The notes under the pieces are model-generated. The model saw only the letters and a list, made by a program, of their open reading frames with translations. It made no database searches and was not told where the DNA came from. A stretch of 64,000 nt of DNA. It comes from Bradyrhizobium japonicum USDA 6. GTDB lineage: Bacteria > Pseudomonadota > Alphaproteobacteria > Rhizobiales > Xanthobacteraceae. The stretch is taken from positions 7,867,001-7,931,000 of the forward strand of contig NC_017249.1 of assembly GCF_000284375.1 (NCBI RefSeq), in the 5' to 3' direction. Both the position numbers and the translations under genes were made by a program. Shown here one piece after another: positions 25,664-33,875 of the stretch (position 1 is the stretch's first letter; each line of letters opens with the position of its first letter).

Positions 25664-27088
25664 ATGGCACATCATTTCGCGCGGGGCCTGCTCGTGCTCA
25701 CTGCGCTGGGACTATCCGGCTGCATGGCATTCTCGCCGGACGGAGGCATGGCGACGGTCTCGGACCTCACCAGCCAGACCATCAACAAGGACGTCGCCTT
25801 CGTGCGAACGGCCGAAGGTGCGGAGGCCGTCAACGCGACTGTCCGCCGCTTGCTGGCACGCACGCTGACCACCGAGACAGCCGTGCAGATCGCGCTGCTC
25901 AACAACAAGGGACTGCAAGCGACCTATAACGAGCTGGCGCTGGCCGAGACCGAGCTCGTCGAGCAGAGCCTGCCGCCCAATCCCGTGTTCTCGATCTCGC
26001 GCATCGCAGGGAATGGCGCGAGCGAGATAGAGCGTCAGGTGGTCGGCGACATCCTCGCGCTGGCCACGCTGCCGTTCCGCTCCGAGATCGCCCGCGACCG
26101 TTTCCGTCAGGCGCAATTGCGCGCGGCGTTGGCGACGCTGCGGCTGGCCGCCGATGTCCGGCGCGTCTATGTCCGTGCGGTCGCCGGAAACGACATGGTG
26201 GCGCTGCTCACCGATGCGAAGGCGACGGCGGAATCGACGGCGCAGCTTGCGGTCAAACTCGGCGAGACCGGCTCGATCAACAAGCTCGATCAGGCCCGCG
26301 AGCAGGTGTTTTACGCCGAGACCACCGCCGACCTCGCCACCGCGCGGCAGGCCGCAACGAGCGCCCGCGAAAGGCTCGCGCGCCTGATGGGGCTGTGGGA
26401 CGGCGGCCTCGACTTCCGTCTGCCCGATCAACTGCCGCCGCTGCCACGCCGGCCGCAGGCACTGCCCTCGATCGAAGCCGATGCGGTGGCCCATCGCATC
26501 GATCTTCGGATCGCGCGGCTGGAGCTGACGGCGCTGGCAAAGTCGCTCAATCTCACCGAGGCGACGCGCTTCGTCACGCTGCTCGACCTCGCCGGCATCT
26601 CCCGCCGCACCCAGGATCCCGAGGGCCCACCGTTCCGCGAACGCGGCTTTGACGTGCAGTTCCAGATCCCGATCTTCGACGGCGGCGAGGTGCGGGTGCG
26701 GCAGGCGGCGGAGACCTACAATCTCGCCTTCAACCGCCTGACCGAGCGCGCCGTCAACGTCCGCTCCGAGGCGCGCGATGCTTATCGCGTCTATCGCTCC
26801 AGCTACGACATCGCCAGCCACTATCAGCGCGAAATCCTCCCCTTGCGAAAAATCATCACGGAGGAGATGCAGCTGCGCTTCTCCAGCATGCAGGTCGATA
26901 TCTTCGCGCTGCTCACCGAAGCGCGGCAGCGCCTCGCATCGCTGCGCGGCGCAATCGATGCCAAGCAAAAATTCTTCCTCGCCCAGTCCGACCTCCAGAC
27001 CGCCGTCAACGGCGGCGGCACACCTGGGTCGGGCGGCGACACTTCAAGCACCGTCGCTGCGGCAGCGCCTGCCGATGGCGGTCACTGA
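25664..27088 (+). CDS. TolC-family outer-membrane lipoprotein
   Basis: 474 residues. The N-terminus has a signal with lipobox 'LSGC', as in CusC/OprM-type outer-membrane factors. Two repeats of the outer-membrane efflux domain follow: long helices such as 'AVQIALLNNKGLQATYNELA' and 'EYNLAF'-type segments near residue 350. The C-terminal 50 residues are Gly/Ser-rich. No inner-membrane RND pump or periplasmic adaptor gene is present, so it may work with distant partners or as an oligomeric envelope protein in copper tolerance. The next gene's Shine-Dalgarno begins just after its stop. Confidence 0.85.
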   Translation: MAHHFARGLLVLTALGLSGCMAFSPDGGMATVSDLTSQTINKDVAFVRTAEGAEAVNATVRRLLARTLTTETAVQIALLNNKGLQATYNELALAETELVEQSLPPNPVFSISRIAGNGASEIERQVVGDILALATLPFRSEIARDRFRQAQLRAALATLRLAADVRRVYVRAVAGNDMVALLTDAKATAESTAQLAVKLGETGSINKLDQAREQVFYAETTADLATARQAATSARERLARLMGLWDGGLDFRLPDQLPPLPRRPQALPSIEADAVAHRIDLRIARLELTALAKSLNLTEATRFVTLLDLAGISRRTQDPEGPPFRERGFDVQFQIPIFDGGEVRVRQAAETYNLAFNRLTERAVNVRSEARDAYRVYRSSYDIASHYQREILPLRKIITEEMQLRFSSMQVDIFALLTEARQRLASLRGAIDAKQKFFLAQSDLQTAVNGGGTPGSGGDTSSTVAAAAPADGGH

Positions 27089-27101
27089 CATGGAGGCCAA
27101 C

Positions 27102-28433
27102 ATGTTTTCCCGTCGAGGATTTTTAGGCACCGCCGCGCTCGCCAGCGCGTCGGCCATCAGCGGCCGTGTGCAGGCTGCGTCCATTCCGGAAGCGCCTCAC
27201 ATGGACAAGGTGGTGATGCAGCCGCCGCTGCATCCGATCAGCGGCCCCGACTATCGCCCCGTGGTCACGCTGAACGGCTGGTCGCTGCCGTTCCGCATGA
27301 ACGGCGACTGGAAGGAATTCCACCTCGTCGCCGAACCCGTGGTGCGGGAATTCGCCGAGGGCATGAAAGTGAATCTATGGGGCTATAACGGCCAGTCGCC
27401 GGGTCCGACCATCGAGGCGGTCGAGGGCGACAAGGTCCGCATCTTCGTCACCAACAGACTGCCCGAATACACCACCGTGCACTGGCACGGCATGATCATT
27501 CCCAGCGGCATGGACGGTGTCGGCGGACTGACGCAGCCGCACATCCAGCCGGGAAAAACCTTCGTCTACGAATTCGAGATGAAGAAGAGCGGGACCTTCA
27601 TGTACCACCCGCATTCCGACGAGATGGTGCAGATGGCGATGGGCATGATGGGCATGGTCGTCGTGCATCCGCGCGATCAAAGTTTCCGGCCCGTCGACCG
27701 CGACTTCGTCTTCGTGATGAGCACCTATCGCGTCGATCCCGGCACCTACCTGCCGCAGGTCAACGAGATGACCGACTTCAACATGTGGACCTGGAATTCG
27801 CGGGTGTTTCCCGGCATCGATCCCTTGCCGGTGCGACTCGGCGACAAGGTGCGCGTGCGCATCGGCAATCTCAGCATGACAAACCATCCGATTCATCTGC
27901 ACGGCCACAGCTTTGCGGTGACCTGCACCGATGGCGGCTGGATTCCGGAGAGCGCGCAATATCCGGAGACGACCACCGACGTGCCGGTCGGCGCGGTGCG
28001 CGTGTTCGACGTTCTCGCCGACAATCCCGGTGACTGGGCGTTCCACTGCCACAAGTCGCACCACACCATGAACGCGATGGGGCACGAGGTGCGCAATCTG
28101 ATCGGCGTGTCGCGCAAGGACCTCGCCAGGGCCGTCGGCAAGCTCGCACCTGACAGCATGGCGATGGGCTCGACCGGCATGGCCATGGGTAACATGGAGA
28201 TGCCCGCGCCCGACAACACGCTGCCGATGATGACCGGCACCGGTCAGTTCGGGCCGATCGAGATGGGCGGCATGTTCACGGTGATGAAGATCCGCGAGGA
28301 CCTCGCGCGCGACGATTATCGCGATCCCGGCCCCTACCAATTCCCGCAAGGCACCGTCGCCTACGAGGTCACGCCGCCGTCCGCAGAGCCGGCGCGGCAG
28401 CAAGGCGCGCCGATGAAGAACATGAAGATGTGA
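27102..28433 (+). CDS. Multicopper oxidase, Tat-exported
   Basis: 443 residues from ATG 27102, chosen because GGAGG lies five bases upstream; ATGs at 27090 and 27075 are in frame. The leader 'SRRGFLGTAALASAS' is a Tat signal. Copper ligands are in 'VHWHG', 'MYHPHSDE', 'HPIHLHGHSF' and 'FHCHKSHHTMNAM', covering type 1, 2 and 3 sites. A Met-rich segment after residue 350 ('DSMAMGSTGMAMGNMEMPAP') resembles the methionine-rich loops of CueO/CopA oxidases. The probable role is periplasmic oxidation of Cu(I) to the less toxic Cu(II). Confidence 0.88.
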   Translation: MFSRRGFLGTAALASASAISGRVQAASIPEAPHMDKVVMQPPLHPISGPDYRPVVTLNGWSLPFRMNGDWKEFHLVAEPVVREFAEGMKVNLWGYNGQSPGPTIEAVEGDKVRIFVTNRLPEYTTVHWHGMIIPSGMDGVGGLTQPHIQPGKTFVYEFEMKKSGTFMYHPHSDEMVQMAMGMMGMVVVHPRDQSFRPVDRDFVFVMSTYRVDPGTYLPQVNEMTDFNMWTWNSRVFPGIDPLPVRLGDKVRVRIGNLSMTNHPIHLHGHSFAVTCTDGGWIPESAQYPETTTDVPVGAVRVFDVLADNPGDWAFHCHKSHHTMNAMGHEVRNLIGVSRKDLARAVGKLAPDSMAMGSTGMAMGNMEMPAPDNTLPMMTGTGQFGPIEMGGMFTVMKIREDLARDDYRDPGPYQFPQGTVAYEVTPPSAEPARQQGAPMKNMKM

Positions 28434-28468
28434 GCGTTTCGATGAACCACCACCAACTGGAGAACAAG

Positions 28469-28924
28469 ATGAAGAAGACGATCAAACTCGGACTTGCGCT
28501 GGCTGCACTTTCGATCGCACCGGCGTTTGCCCACGACCAGCACGGGCACGGGACCTTTTCGGCCGGCGAGCCCGGCGATCCCAGGAAGCCCGCGCGCACG
28601 ATCGAGGTCCTGCTGAACGAGATGGACTACGCGCCGGCCAGGATCGAGGTCAAACGCGGCGAGCAGATTCGTTTCGTGCTGCGCAATATCGGCAAGGAGG
28701 ACCATGAATTCCTGCTCGCCACGACGAAGGAGAATCTCGCGCATGCCGTGGAGATGAAGAAGCATCCGCATATGGAGCACGACGATCCCAACGGCGTCAG
28801 GCTCGCGCCGAACAAGACGGCCGAGATCCTCTGGAAGTTCAGCAAGGCTGGCACGTTCGAATTCTCCTGCCTGATTCCCGACCACCGCGACTACGGCATG
28901 GTCGGCCACGTCACCGTGAAGTAA
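28469..28924 (+). CDS. Periplasmic cupredoxin-like copper protein
   Basis: 151 residues from ATG 28469 with GGAGA upstream. Signal peptide ends 'APAFAHD'. The cupredoxin fold carries candidate ligands His in 'GKEDHEFLL', Cys in 'FEFSCLIPDH', the following His and the Met in 'YGMVGH', a complete type 1 set. An extra Met/His segment 'AVEMKKHPHMEHDD' may bind further copper. It sits 35 bases after the multicopper oxidase gene and may exchange electrons or copper with it. Confidence 0.85.
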   Translation: MKKTIKLGLALAALSIAPAFAHDQHGHGTFSAGEPGDPRKPARTIEVLLNEMDYAPARIEVKRGEQIRFVLRNIGKEDHEFLLATTKENLAHAVEMKKHPHMEHDDPNGVRLAPNKTAEILWKFSKAGTFEFSCLIPDHRDYGMVGHVTVK

Positions 28925-28938
28925 CAAGGGAGACTCCC

Positions 28939-29241
28939 ATGAAGCGCACCATCCGTATCGCCGCAGCGCTGGCGCTGACCGTCAGTTTTGTTGCCGAAGC
29001 CTTCGCGGCCCAGGGCGCCGCGATCAGCGGCGAGGTCAAGAAGATCGACGAAGGCGCCGGCAAGATCACGCTCAAGCACGGACCGGCGAAAAGCCTCGGC
29101 ATGGATGAGCCCATGACCATGGTCTATCGGGTCAAGGACCCCGCTTTGCTCAAGCAGGTGAAGGTCGGCGACAAGGTGACCTTCGAGGCCGAGGAGGCGG
29201 CTTCGGGGTATACGGTGACGACGATGCAGAAGGCGAAGTAG
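28939..29241 (+). CDS. CusF-like periplasmic copper-binding protein
   Basis: 100 residues. Signal peptide ends 'VAEAFA'. The small OB-like fold matches CusF/YdeI, with His in 'ITLKHGPAKSLG' and Met residues in 'MDEPMTMVYRV' as probable Cu(I) ligands. CusF normally also uses a Trp, which here appears replaced by aromatic Tyr nearby. Last gene of the copper cluster. Confidence 0.85.
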   Translation: MKRTIRIAAALALTVSFVAEAFAAQGAAISGEVKKIDEGAGKITLKHGPAKSLGMDEPMTMVYRVKDPALLKQVKVGDKVTFEAEEAASGYTVTTMQKAK

Positions 29242-29286
29242 GGCTACGTCGTCCGCAGCTGATTTCGGCGCCAAACGCTTCCACAA

Positions 29287-29338
29287 CGTCATGGCCGGGC
29301 TCGTCCCGGCCCTCCACGCCTTCGGCGCGGCATGACGA
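29287..29338. repeat. Palindromic repeat, second copy of the 2247 family
   Basis: CGTCATGGCCGGGCTCGTCC begins the left arm and CGCGGCATGACGA closes the right. Same family as the element at 2247-2370, but shorter. It lies between the copper cluster and flhA. Confidence 0.7.
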
Positions 29339-29395
29339 CTTCGTCCCCGCCAGAAGCCTGAAACACCCCGGTCTGACCTCCCGCCGCACCCTCCG

Positions 29396-29411
29396 TTAAC
29401 CCTTTGCTAAC
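29396..29411 (+). promoter_or_regulatory. Candidate CtrA-binding site upstream of flhA
   Basis: TTAA-CCCTTTG-CTAAC matches the CtrA consensus TTAA-N7-TTAA with one mismatch. It lies about 185 bases before the preferred flhA start. ctrA itself is in this window, and flagellar genes are known CtrA targets in alphaproteobacteria. Confidence 0.5.
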
Positions 29412-29580
29412 CATACACCCGGCAAGAATTGCCGAGTGAAGTCGAGTGTCGTCAGCCGCGTAGAACGGGAGGTCCCCCGTGGACGCCAGTGCGGTGCCTC
29501 ACTTTCGAAACGGCGGCCCTTCGGCCGCCGCGCAGACGTTTGGGGCGCGCGGGCGGCAGTCGCGCGGGGGAGCAGCTACC

Positions 29581-31722
29581 ATGGTCGACGTCACCGCGGG
29601 ACAGGGCGTAGGCGCCACGAACGCCGGCTTCCCCACCCTCACTGAGATCGGCAACATCCTCAAGCGCGGCGATATCGCGCTGGCGCTCGGCGTCCTCACC
29701 ATCCTGGTGGTGCTGATCCTGCCGCTGCCCGCGATCGTGCTGGACCTGTTCCTGGCGATCTCGATCACGCTCTCGATCCTGATCCTGATGACGTCGCTGT
29801 TCATCCAGGCGCCGCTGGAATTCTCCGCCTTCCCGACCGTCCTCCTGATCTCGACCATGCTGCGGCTGTCGCTGAACATGGCCTCGACCCGCCTGATCCT
29901 GTCGCACGGGCACGAGGGCACGGATGCCGCCGGTCACGTCATCGAAGCCTTCGGCAGCTTCGTGATGGGCGGCAATTTCGTCATCGGCATCATCGTCTTC
30001 GCCATCCTGATCATCGTCAACTTCGTCGTCATCACCAAGGGTTCGGGCCGTATCGCCGAAGTCGCCGCACGCTTCCACCTCGACGCCATGCCCGGCAAGC
30101 AGATGGCGATCGACGCCGATCTCTCCGCCGGCCTGATCGACGAGAAGGTCGCCAAGCAGCGGCGCAAGGATCTCGAGGATGAGAGCGGCTTCTTCGGCGC
30201 CATGGACGGTGCCTCCAAATTCGTTCGCGGCGACGCCATCGCGGGCCTTTTGATCGTCTTCATCAATATCGTCGGCGGCATGATCATCGGCGTCGCGCAG
30301 CAGGGGCTCTCCTTCGCCGACGCCGGGCGCAGCTACACGCTGCTGACCGTCGGCGACGGTCTCGTCACCCAGGTGCCGGCGCTGATCGTCTCGACCGCGG
30401 CCGGCCTGCTCGTCTCCAAGGCCGGCGTGTCCGGCGCCGCCGACAAGGCGCTGATGAAGCAGTTCTCCGGCTATCCGCAGGCGCTCGCGATGTCCGCGGC
30501 GGTCATGCTGGTGCTGGCGGCCCTGCCGGGCATTCCGACCATTCCCTTCCTGGCGCTCGGCGCCGGCGCCGGCGCGCTCGCCTGGCACGCCCGCAACCGC
30601 AACCGGGTGACGGCCAGGGCCGAGGAAGCCGCCAGGACCGCACCTGCTCCGGGAACGCCAGGTGCGCCGGGCGCCGCTGCGGCCGAAGAGCCGATCTCGG
30701 CCGCGCTCAAGATCGACGACCTCAAGATCGAGCTCGGTTACGCGCTGCTGCCGCTCGTCAACGGCCCTGATGGCACCGACCGCCTCACCGAGCAGATCAA
30801 GGCGCTGCGTCGTTCGCTCGCCATCGAGATGGGCTTCGTGATGCCCGCCGTGCGTATCCTCGACAACGTCCAGCTCGAAGCCAACACCTACATCATCAAG
30901 ATCAAGGAGGTCGACGCCGGCACCGGCAAGATCTGGCCGAACCAGTTCATGGTCATGGACCCCGGCGGCAGCCAGGTGCAGGTGCCCGGCATCCACACCA
31001 CCGAGCCGACCTTCGGCCTGCCCGCAACCTGGGTCGATGCCAGCCTCAAGGAAGAAGCCTCGCTCAAGGGCTACACCGTCGTCGACGCCGCGACCGTGCT
31101 CTCGACCCACCTCACCGAGCTGCTCAAGGCCAACATGTCGGACTTGCTCTCCTATGGCGAGGTGCAGAAGCTGCTGAAGGAGCTGCCGAAGGAGCAGAGC
31201 GAGCTGGTCAAGGACATCGTGCCGGGCCAGGTCACGGTCTCCGGCATCCAGCGCGTGCTGCAGCTGCTGCTCGCCGAGCGCATCTCGATCCGCGATCTCT
31301 CGACCATCCTGGAAGGCATCGCCGACTCGCTCGCCTTCTCGCGCAATCCCGCGACCATGGTCGAGCATGTCCGCGCCCGCCTCGCGCGGCAGATCTGCGC
31401 GCAAAACACCTCCTACAGCGGTTATCTGCCGCTGATCGCGCTGTCGGCGCGGTGGGAACAGGCCTTCGCCGAATCCATCATCGGGCAAGGCGAGGAACGC
31501 AGCCTCGCGATGCAGCCCTCGAAGCTGTCGGAATTCATGACCGGCGTGCGCGAGGCCTTCGAGCGCGCCGCGCGCGAAGGCGAGGCGCCGGTGCTGGTCA
31601 CGTCTGCGGCAATTCGTCCCTTCGTACGCTCTCTCGTCGAGCGGTTCCGGGCCCAGACGACGGTGCTGTCGCAGGCTGAAATCCACCCCAGGGCGAGGTT
31701 GAAAACGGTCGGAAGCATCTGA
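29581..31722 (+). CDS. flhA: Flagellar type III export apparatus protein FlhA
   Basis: 713 residues from ATG 29581, which has GGGGGAG eight bases upstream; an in-frame GTG at 29479 would add 34 poorly conserved residues. The N-terminal half has about eight membrane helices and the signature 'STMLRLSLNMASTRLILSHG'. The FHIPEP region 'GSGRIAEVAARFHLDAMPGK' follows. The C-terminal cytoplasmic domain includes 'PTFGLPATWVDA' and 'HLTELLKANMSDLLSYGEVQ'. It forms the export gate that selects and passes flagellar substrates using proton motive force. fliI and fliJ are about 6 kb downstream. Confidence 0.96.
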   Translation: MVDVTAGQGVGATNAGFPTLTEIGNILKRGDIALALGVLTILVVLILPLPAIVLDLFLAISITLSILILMTSLFIQAPLEFSAFPTVLLISTMLRLSLNMASTRLILSHGHEGTDAAGHVIEAFGSFVMGGNFVIGIIVFAILIIVNFVVITKGSGRIAEVAARFHLDAMPGKQMAIDADLSAGLIDEKVAKQRRKDLEDESGFFGAMDGASKFVRGDAIAGLLIVFINIVGGMIIGVAQQGLSFADAGRSYTLLTVGDGLVTQVPALIVSTAAGLLVSKAGVSGAADKALMKQFSGYPQALAMSAAVMLVLAALPGIPTIPFLALGAGAGALAWHARNRNRVTARAEEAARTAPAPGTPGAPGAAAAEEPISAALKIDDLKIELGYALLPLVNGPDGTDRLTEQIKALRRSLAIEMGFVMPAVRILDNVQLEANTYIIKIKEVDAGTGKIWPNQFMVMDPGGSQVQVPGIHTTEPTFGLPATWVDASLKEEASLKGYTVVDAATVLSTHLTELLKANMSDLLSYGEVQKLLKELPKEQSELVKDIVPGQVTVSGIQRVLQLLLAERISIRDLSTILEGIADSLAFSRNPATMVEHVRARLARQICAQNTSYSGYLPLIALSARWEQAFAESIIGQGEERSLAMQPSKLSEFMTGVREAFERAAREGEAPVLVTSAAIRPFVRSLVERFRAQTTVLSQAEIHPRARLKTVGSI

Positions 31723-31778
31723 TTTGCCTTAAGAAGCCGTATGTTTTTCGGCCACAGGCAAATGGTTTTTGAGTTCCT

Positions 31779-31811
31779 GGCGCCTTGTCGACCAAATGCA
31801 AACAAGGCGCC
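31779..31811. terminator. Hairpin downstream of flhA, possible terminator
   Basis: GGCGCCTTGT and ACAAGGCGCC form a perfect ten-base stem with a 13-base loop, 57 bases after the flhA stop. It lacks a U-tract, so termination is uncertain. Confidence 0.5.
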
Positions 31812-31917
31812 TCGCAAGCACATTACACCTTTGAAATAATTATATAATCGCACGATTGAGAGGTCGCTTTTGATCGCGACCTTTCACGTCCTGTCACGCT
31901 CTTGTGATGGCCCCTTG

Positions 31918-31943
31918 GGAACGAATCCCCCCAATACTAGGTT
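31918..31943 (+). promoter_or_regulatory. Candidate general-stress (EcfG-type) promoter
   Basis: GGAAC, then 17 bases, then GGTT resembles the alphaproteobacterial EcfG promoter (GGAAC-N16/17-CGTT) with one mismatch in the -10 element. It lies 75 bases upstream of the small membrane-protein gene at 32018. Confidence 0.35.
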
Positions 31944-32017
31944 GTTGGGGACCGGAAGCATGAACCTCCCCCAACAGGGTAGCGACTACTTCGGGTAGAT
32001 GGCGGCAGGAGCCTTCC

Positions 32018-32221
32018 ATGAACCACTCGATTTACAGCGCTGATCGCTCGACCCACTTGAAAATCGTGGTCGTAGCCCTCGTCGCCGGGATCGCGGTGGC
32101 AGGCTTCGGCATCACGGCGGCACGCACGGGTTCGGACGAAGGCCTGACCCAGACCGCCCGCGTCATCAAGGCCGGCAAGCCGGTTGTTATCACCAGCTCG
32201 AACGCATCCCTCGTTCGATAA
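32018..32221 (+). CDS. Small single-pass membrane protein of unknown function
   Basis: 67 residues with AGGAG upstream. One transmembrane or signal-anchor segment, 'IVVVALVAGIAVAGFGITAA' (residues 16-35), is followed by a short periplasmic tail with 'ARVIKAGKPVVITSS'. Closely similar short proteins are common in Bradyrhizobium (from memory). Function unknown. A strong terminator follows at 32321. Confidence 0.75.
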   Translation: MNHSIYSADRSTHLKIVVVALVAGIAVAGFGITAARTGSDEGLTQTARVIKAGKPVVITSSNASLVR

Positions 32222-32320
32222 GGAGATTTGACGAGTTTTATGAATTCACGCGGCTCTTTACCAGCCCCCCAAAGTCGCCACGTGGATATGTAGACGACCC
32301 CAACCCCAAGTCGACTACGG

Positions 32321-32346
32321 AAAGCGCCCGCCCCCACGGGCGCTTT
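32321..32346. terminator. Rho-independent terminator
   Basis: AAAGCGCCCG and CGGGCGCTTT make a perfect ten-base stem with a six-base loop, followed by CTCATTTCT. It ends the small membrane-protein transcript. Confidence 0.8.
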
Positions 32347-32403
32347 CTCATTTCTGGGGTATGATTTCGCTATGGACGCAGTGTAGGGAGCCCCCAAACA
32401 CCG

Positions 32404-32493
32404 CTGTCATTCCCCGCGAAGGCGGGGAATCCAGTACGCCGCGCCCCCTCCGTATCCCACTGCCGTCTCTGGAATACTGGATCGCCCGCCCCA
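32404..32493. repeat. Palindromic repeat (GTCATTCCCCGCGAAGGCGG family)
   Basis: ATTCCCCGCGAAGGCGGGGA is itself a hairpin and is followed by AATCCAGTA, mirrored by TACTGGATCGCCCGCC about 35 bases on. It occupies most of the gap between the small membrane-protein gene and the convergent NDH-2-like gene; nothing else is seen there. Confidence 0.7.
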
Positions 32494-32539
32494 GGGCGCA
32501 ATTGCGCACAAGGCGGACGATGATACCGAGTGTTTGGCG

Positions 32540-33760
32540 CTACCGCGCCCCATAAGTCGGCGGCGGCGCCTGCACCGTCGGCGCTGCGGCAGCGAAGAGC
32601 TCGTCCTTGCGGCCGGTGAGCGGCGGGTAGATGCGCTTGCAGTTGATGGTCTGCTTGGTCGCTTTTGCGGCCGCGCCAGTGGTGCGAACCTCGCGATCCC
32701 ACCCTTCCGTATAGAGCGCGCCCCAGCCGCCGAGGTCGAGCACGGTCACGTACCAGTCGATGCGCAGCGGCAGCATCGGCAGGCCGGCGAGATCGGCCAC
32801 GACGTTGTGACCGGCGAAGCGGCCCATGGGACGGGCGAACTGGCAGGACATCACGGTCGGGTGCAGTCCATCGACCACGCTCGAGGCGACATCGCCGGCG
32901 GCGAACACGCCCGGCACATCGGCAACCCGCATGAAAGGATCGACCAGCAGGCGGCCGAGGCGATCGCGTGCGCCCGCGAAGCTCTCGGCCAGCCGGCTCG
33001 CGCGCATCCCGGCGCACCAGATCACCGTCTGCGCCGGGATGAACTCGCCCGAGCTCAGGTGTATCCCGGCGGCCTCGACGGAAACGACGCGCACGCCAAG
33101 CCGCGTCTCGACGTCGAGCGAGGCCAAAGCCGTTTCGATGACGGGACGCGCATGCGCGCCGATGGTAGCGCCGACCGCAGGATTGGGATCGACCAGGACG
33201 ATGCGGCGGCTGCCGGTGATGCCGGCGCGCGCCAGCCTGTCGGGCATCTCGGCCGCGACCTCGATACCGGTGAATCCGGCGCCGACCACCACGACCGTCG
33301 AGCGCCCCGGCGATGCCGCGCTGTGTCCGAGCGAGACGAGATGATTTTCGAGGATGAGCGCGGCGGCATAGGTATCGACGTCGAAAGCATGCTCGGCAAG
33401 GCCGGGGATGGCGGGACGCATCACTTCGCTGCCGAGCGCCAGCACCAGGCGGTCGTAGCTCAGCGTCTCCTCGCCGCCGCTCGTGACGAGAGAAATCTCG
33501 CGCCGTGCCGGGTCGATGGCTTCGACCTCGCCAATGCCATGGGTGACGCCGATCGGATCGAGCAGTTGCGGCAACGGCAGCGCGACCTCGCTGAGGTCGG
33601 CCTCGTAATTGCGCACCCGGATGTTGTGATAGGGATTGCGATCGACGACACGGATCTCGACGTCACGGCCGGCCGCGCCGATCTCGTCGCGCTTGCGCGC
33701 GGCGCCGATGGCCGCCCACAGACCCGCAAACCCGGCGCCGAGCACGACGATACGCGCCAT
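32540..33760 (-). CDS. FAD-dependent pyridine-nucleotide oxidoreductase, NDH-2-like
   Basis: 406 residues. It has two dinucleotide folds: 'VVLGAGFAGLWAAIGAAR' at the N-terminus for FAD and 'VVVVGAGFTGIEVAAEM' near residue 160 for NAD(P)H. 'VPGVFAAGDVASS' is the conserved FAD-ribitol motif of the disulfide-reductase superfamily. There is no redox Cys pair. The layout fits type II NADH dehydrogenases, which oxidise NADH to quinone without proton pumping, though the C-terminal membrane-anchoring part is weak. It lies downstream of the AraC-type gene in the same direction, which may control it. Confidence 0.82.
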   Translation of the reverse strand: MARIVVLGAGFAGLWAAIGAARKRDEIGAAGRDVEIRVVDRNPYHNIRVRNYEADLSEVALPLPQLLDPIGVTHGIGEVEAIDPARREISLVTSGGEETLSYDRLVLALGSEVMRPAIPGLAEHAFDVDTYAAALILENHLVSLGHSAASPGRSTVVVVGAGFTGIEVAAEMPDRLARAGITGSRRIVLVDPNPAVGATIGAHARPVIETALASLDVETRLGVRVVSVEAAGIHLSSGEFIPAQTVIWCAGMRASRLAESFAGARDRLGRLLVDPFMRVADVPGVFAAGDVASSVVDGLHPTVMSCQFARPMGRFAGHNVVADLAGLPMLPLRIDWYVTVLDLGGWGALYTEGWDREVRTTGAAAKATKQTINCKRIYPPLTGRKDELFAAAAPTVQAPPPTYGAR

Positions 33761-33875
33761 GTCCGTTTACTGCCTTGTCCAAGAATTCCGGCGGCCTGCC
33801 CGCGCAGGCAGATATAGCTCATTCGACCGGATCGACCAACTGCGGCGGCGCCGCTCCGCTGCATAAAACCGCGGC

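Noticed and set aside
29452..31686. 744-codon frame antisense to flhA
   Set aside because: A high-GC shadow frame with composition dominated by Arg, Asp and Gly; flhA on the plus strand is unambiguous.
31831..31848. TTGAAA near TATAAT as a sigma-70 promoter
   Set aside because: The two hexamers are only a few bases apart, and no suitable -35 lies 16-18 bases upstream of TATAAT.
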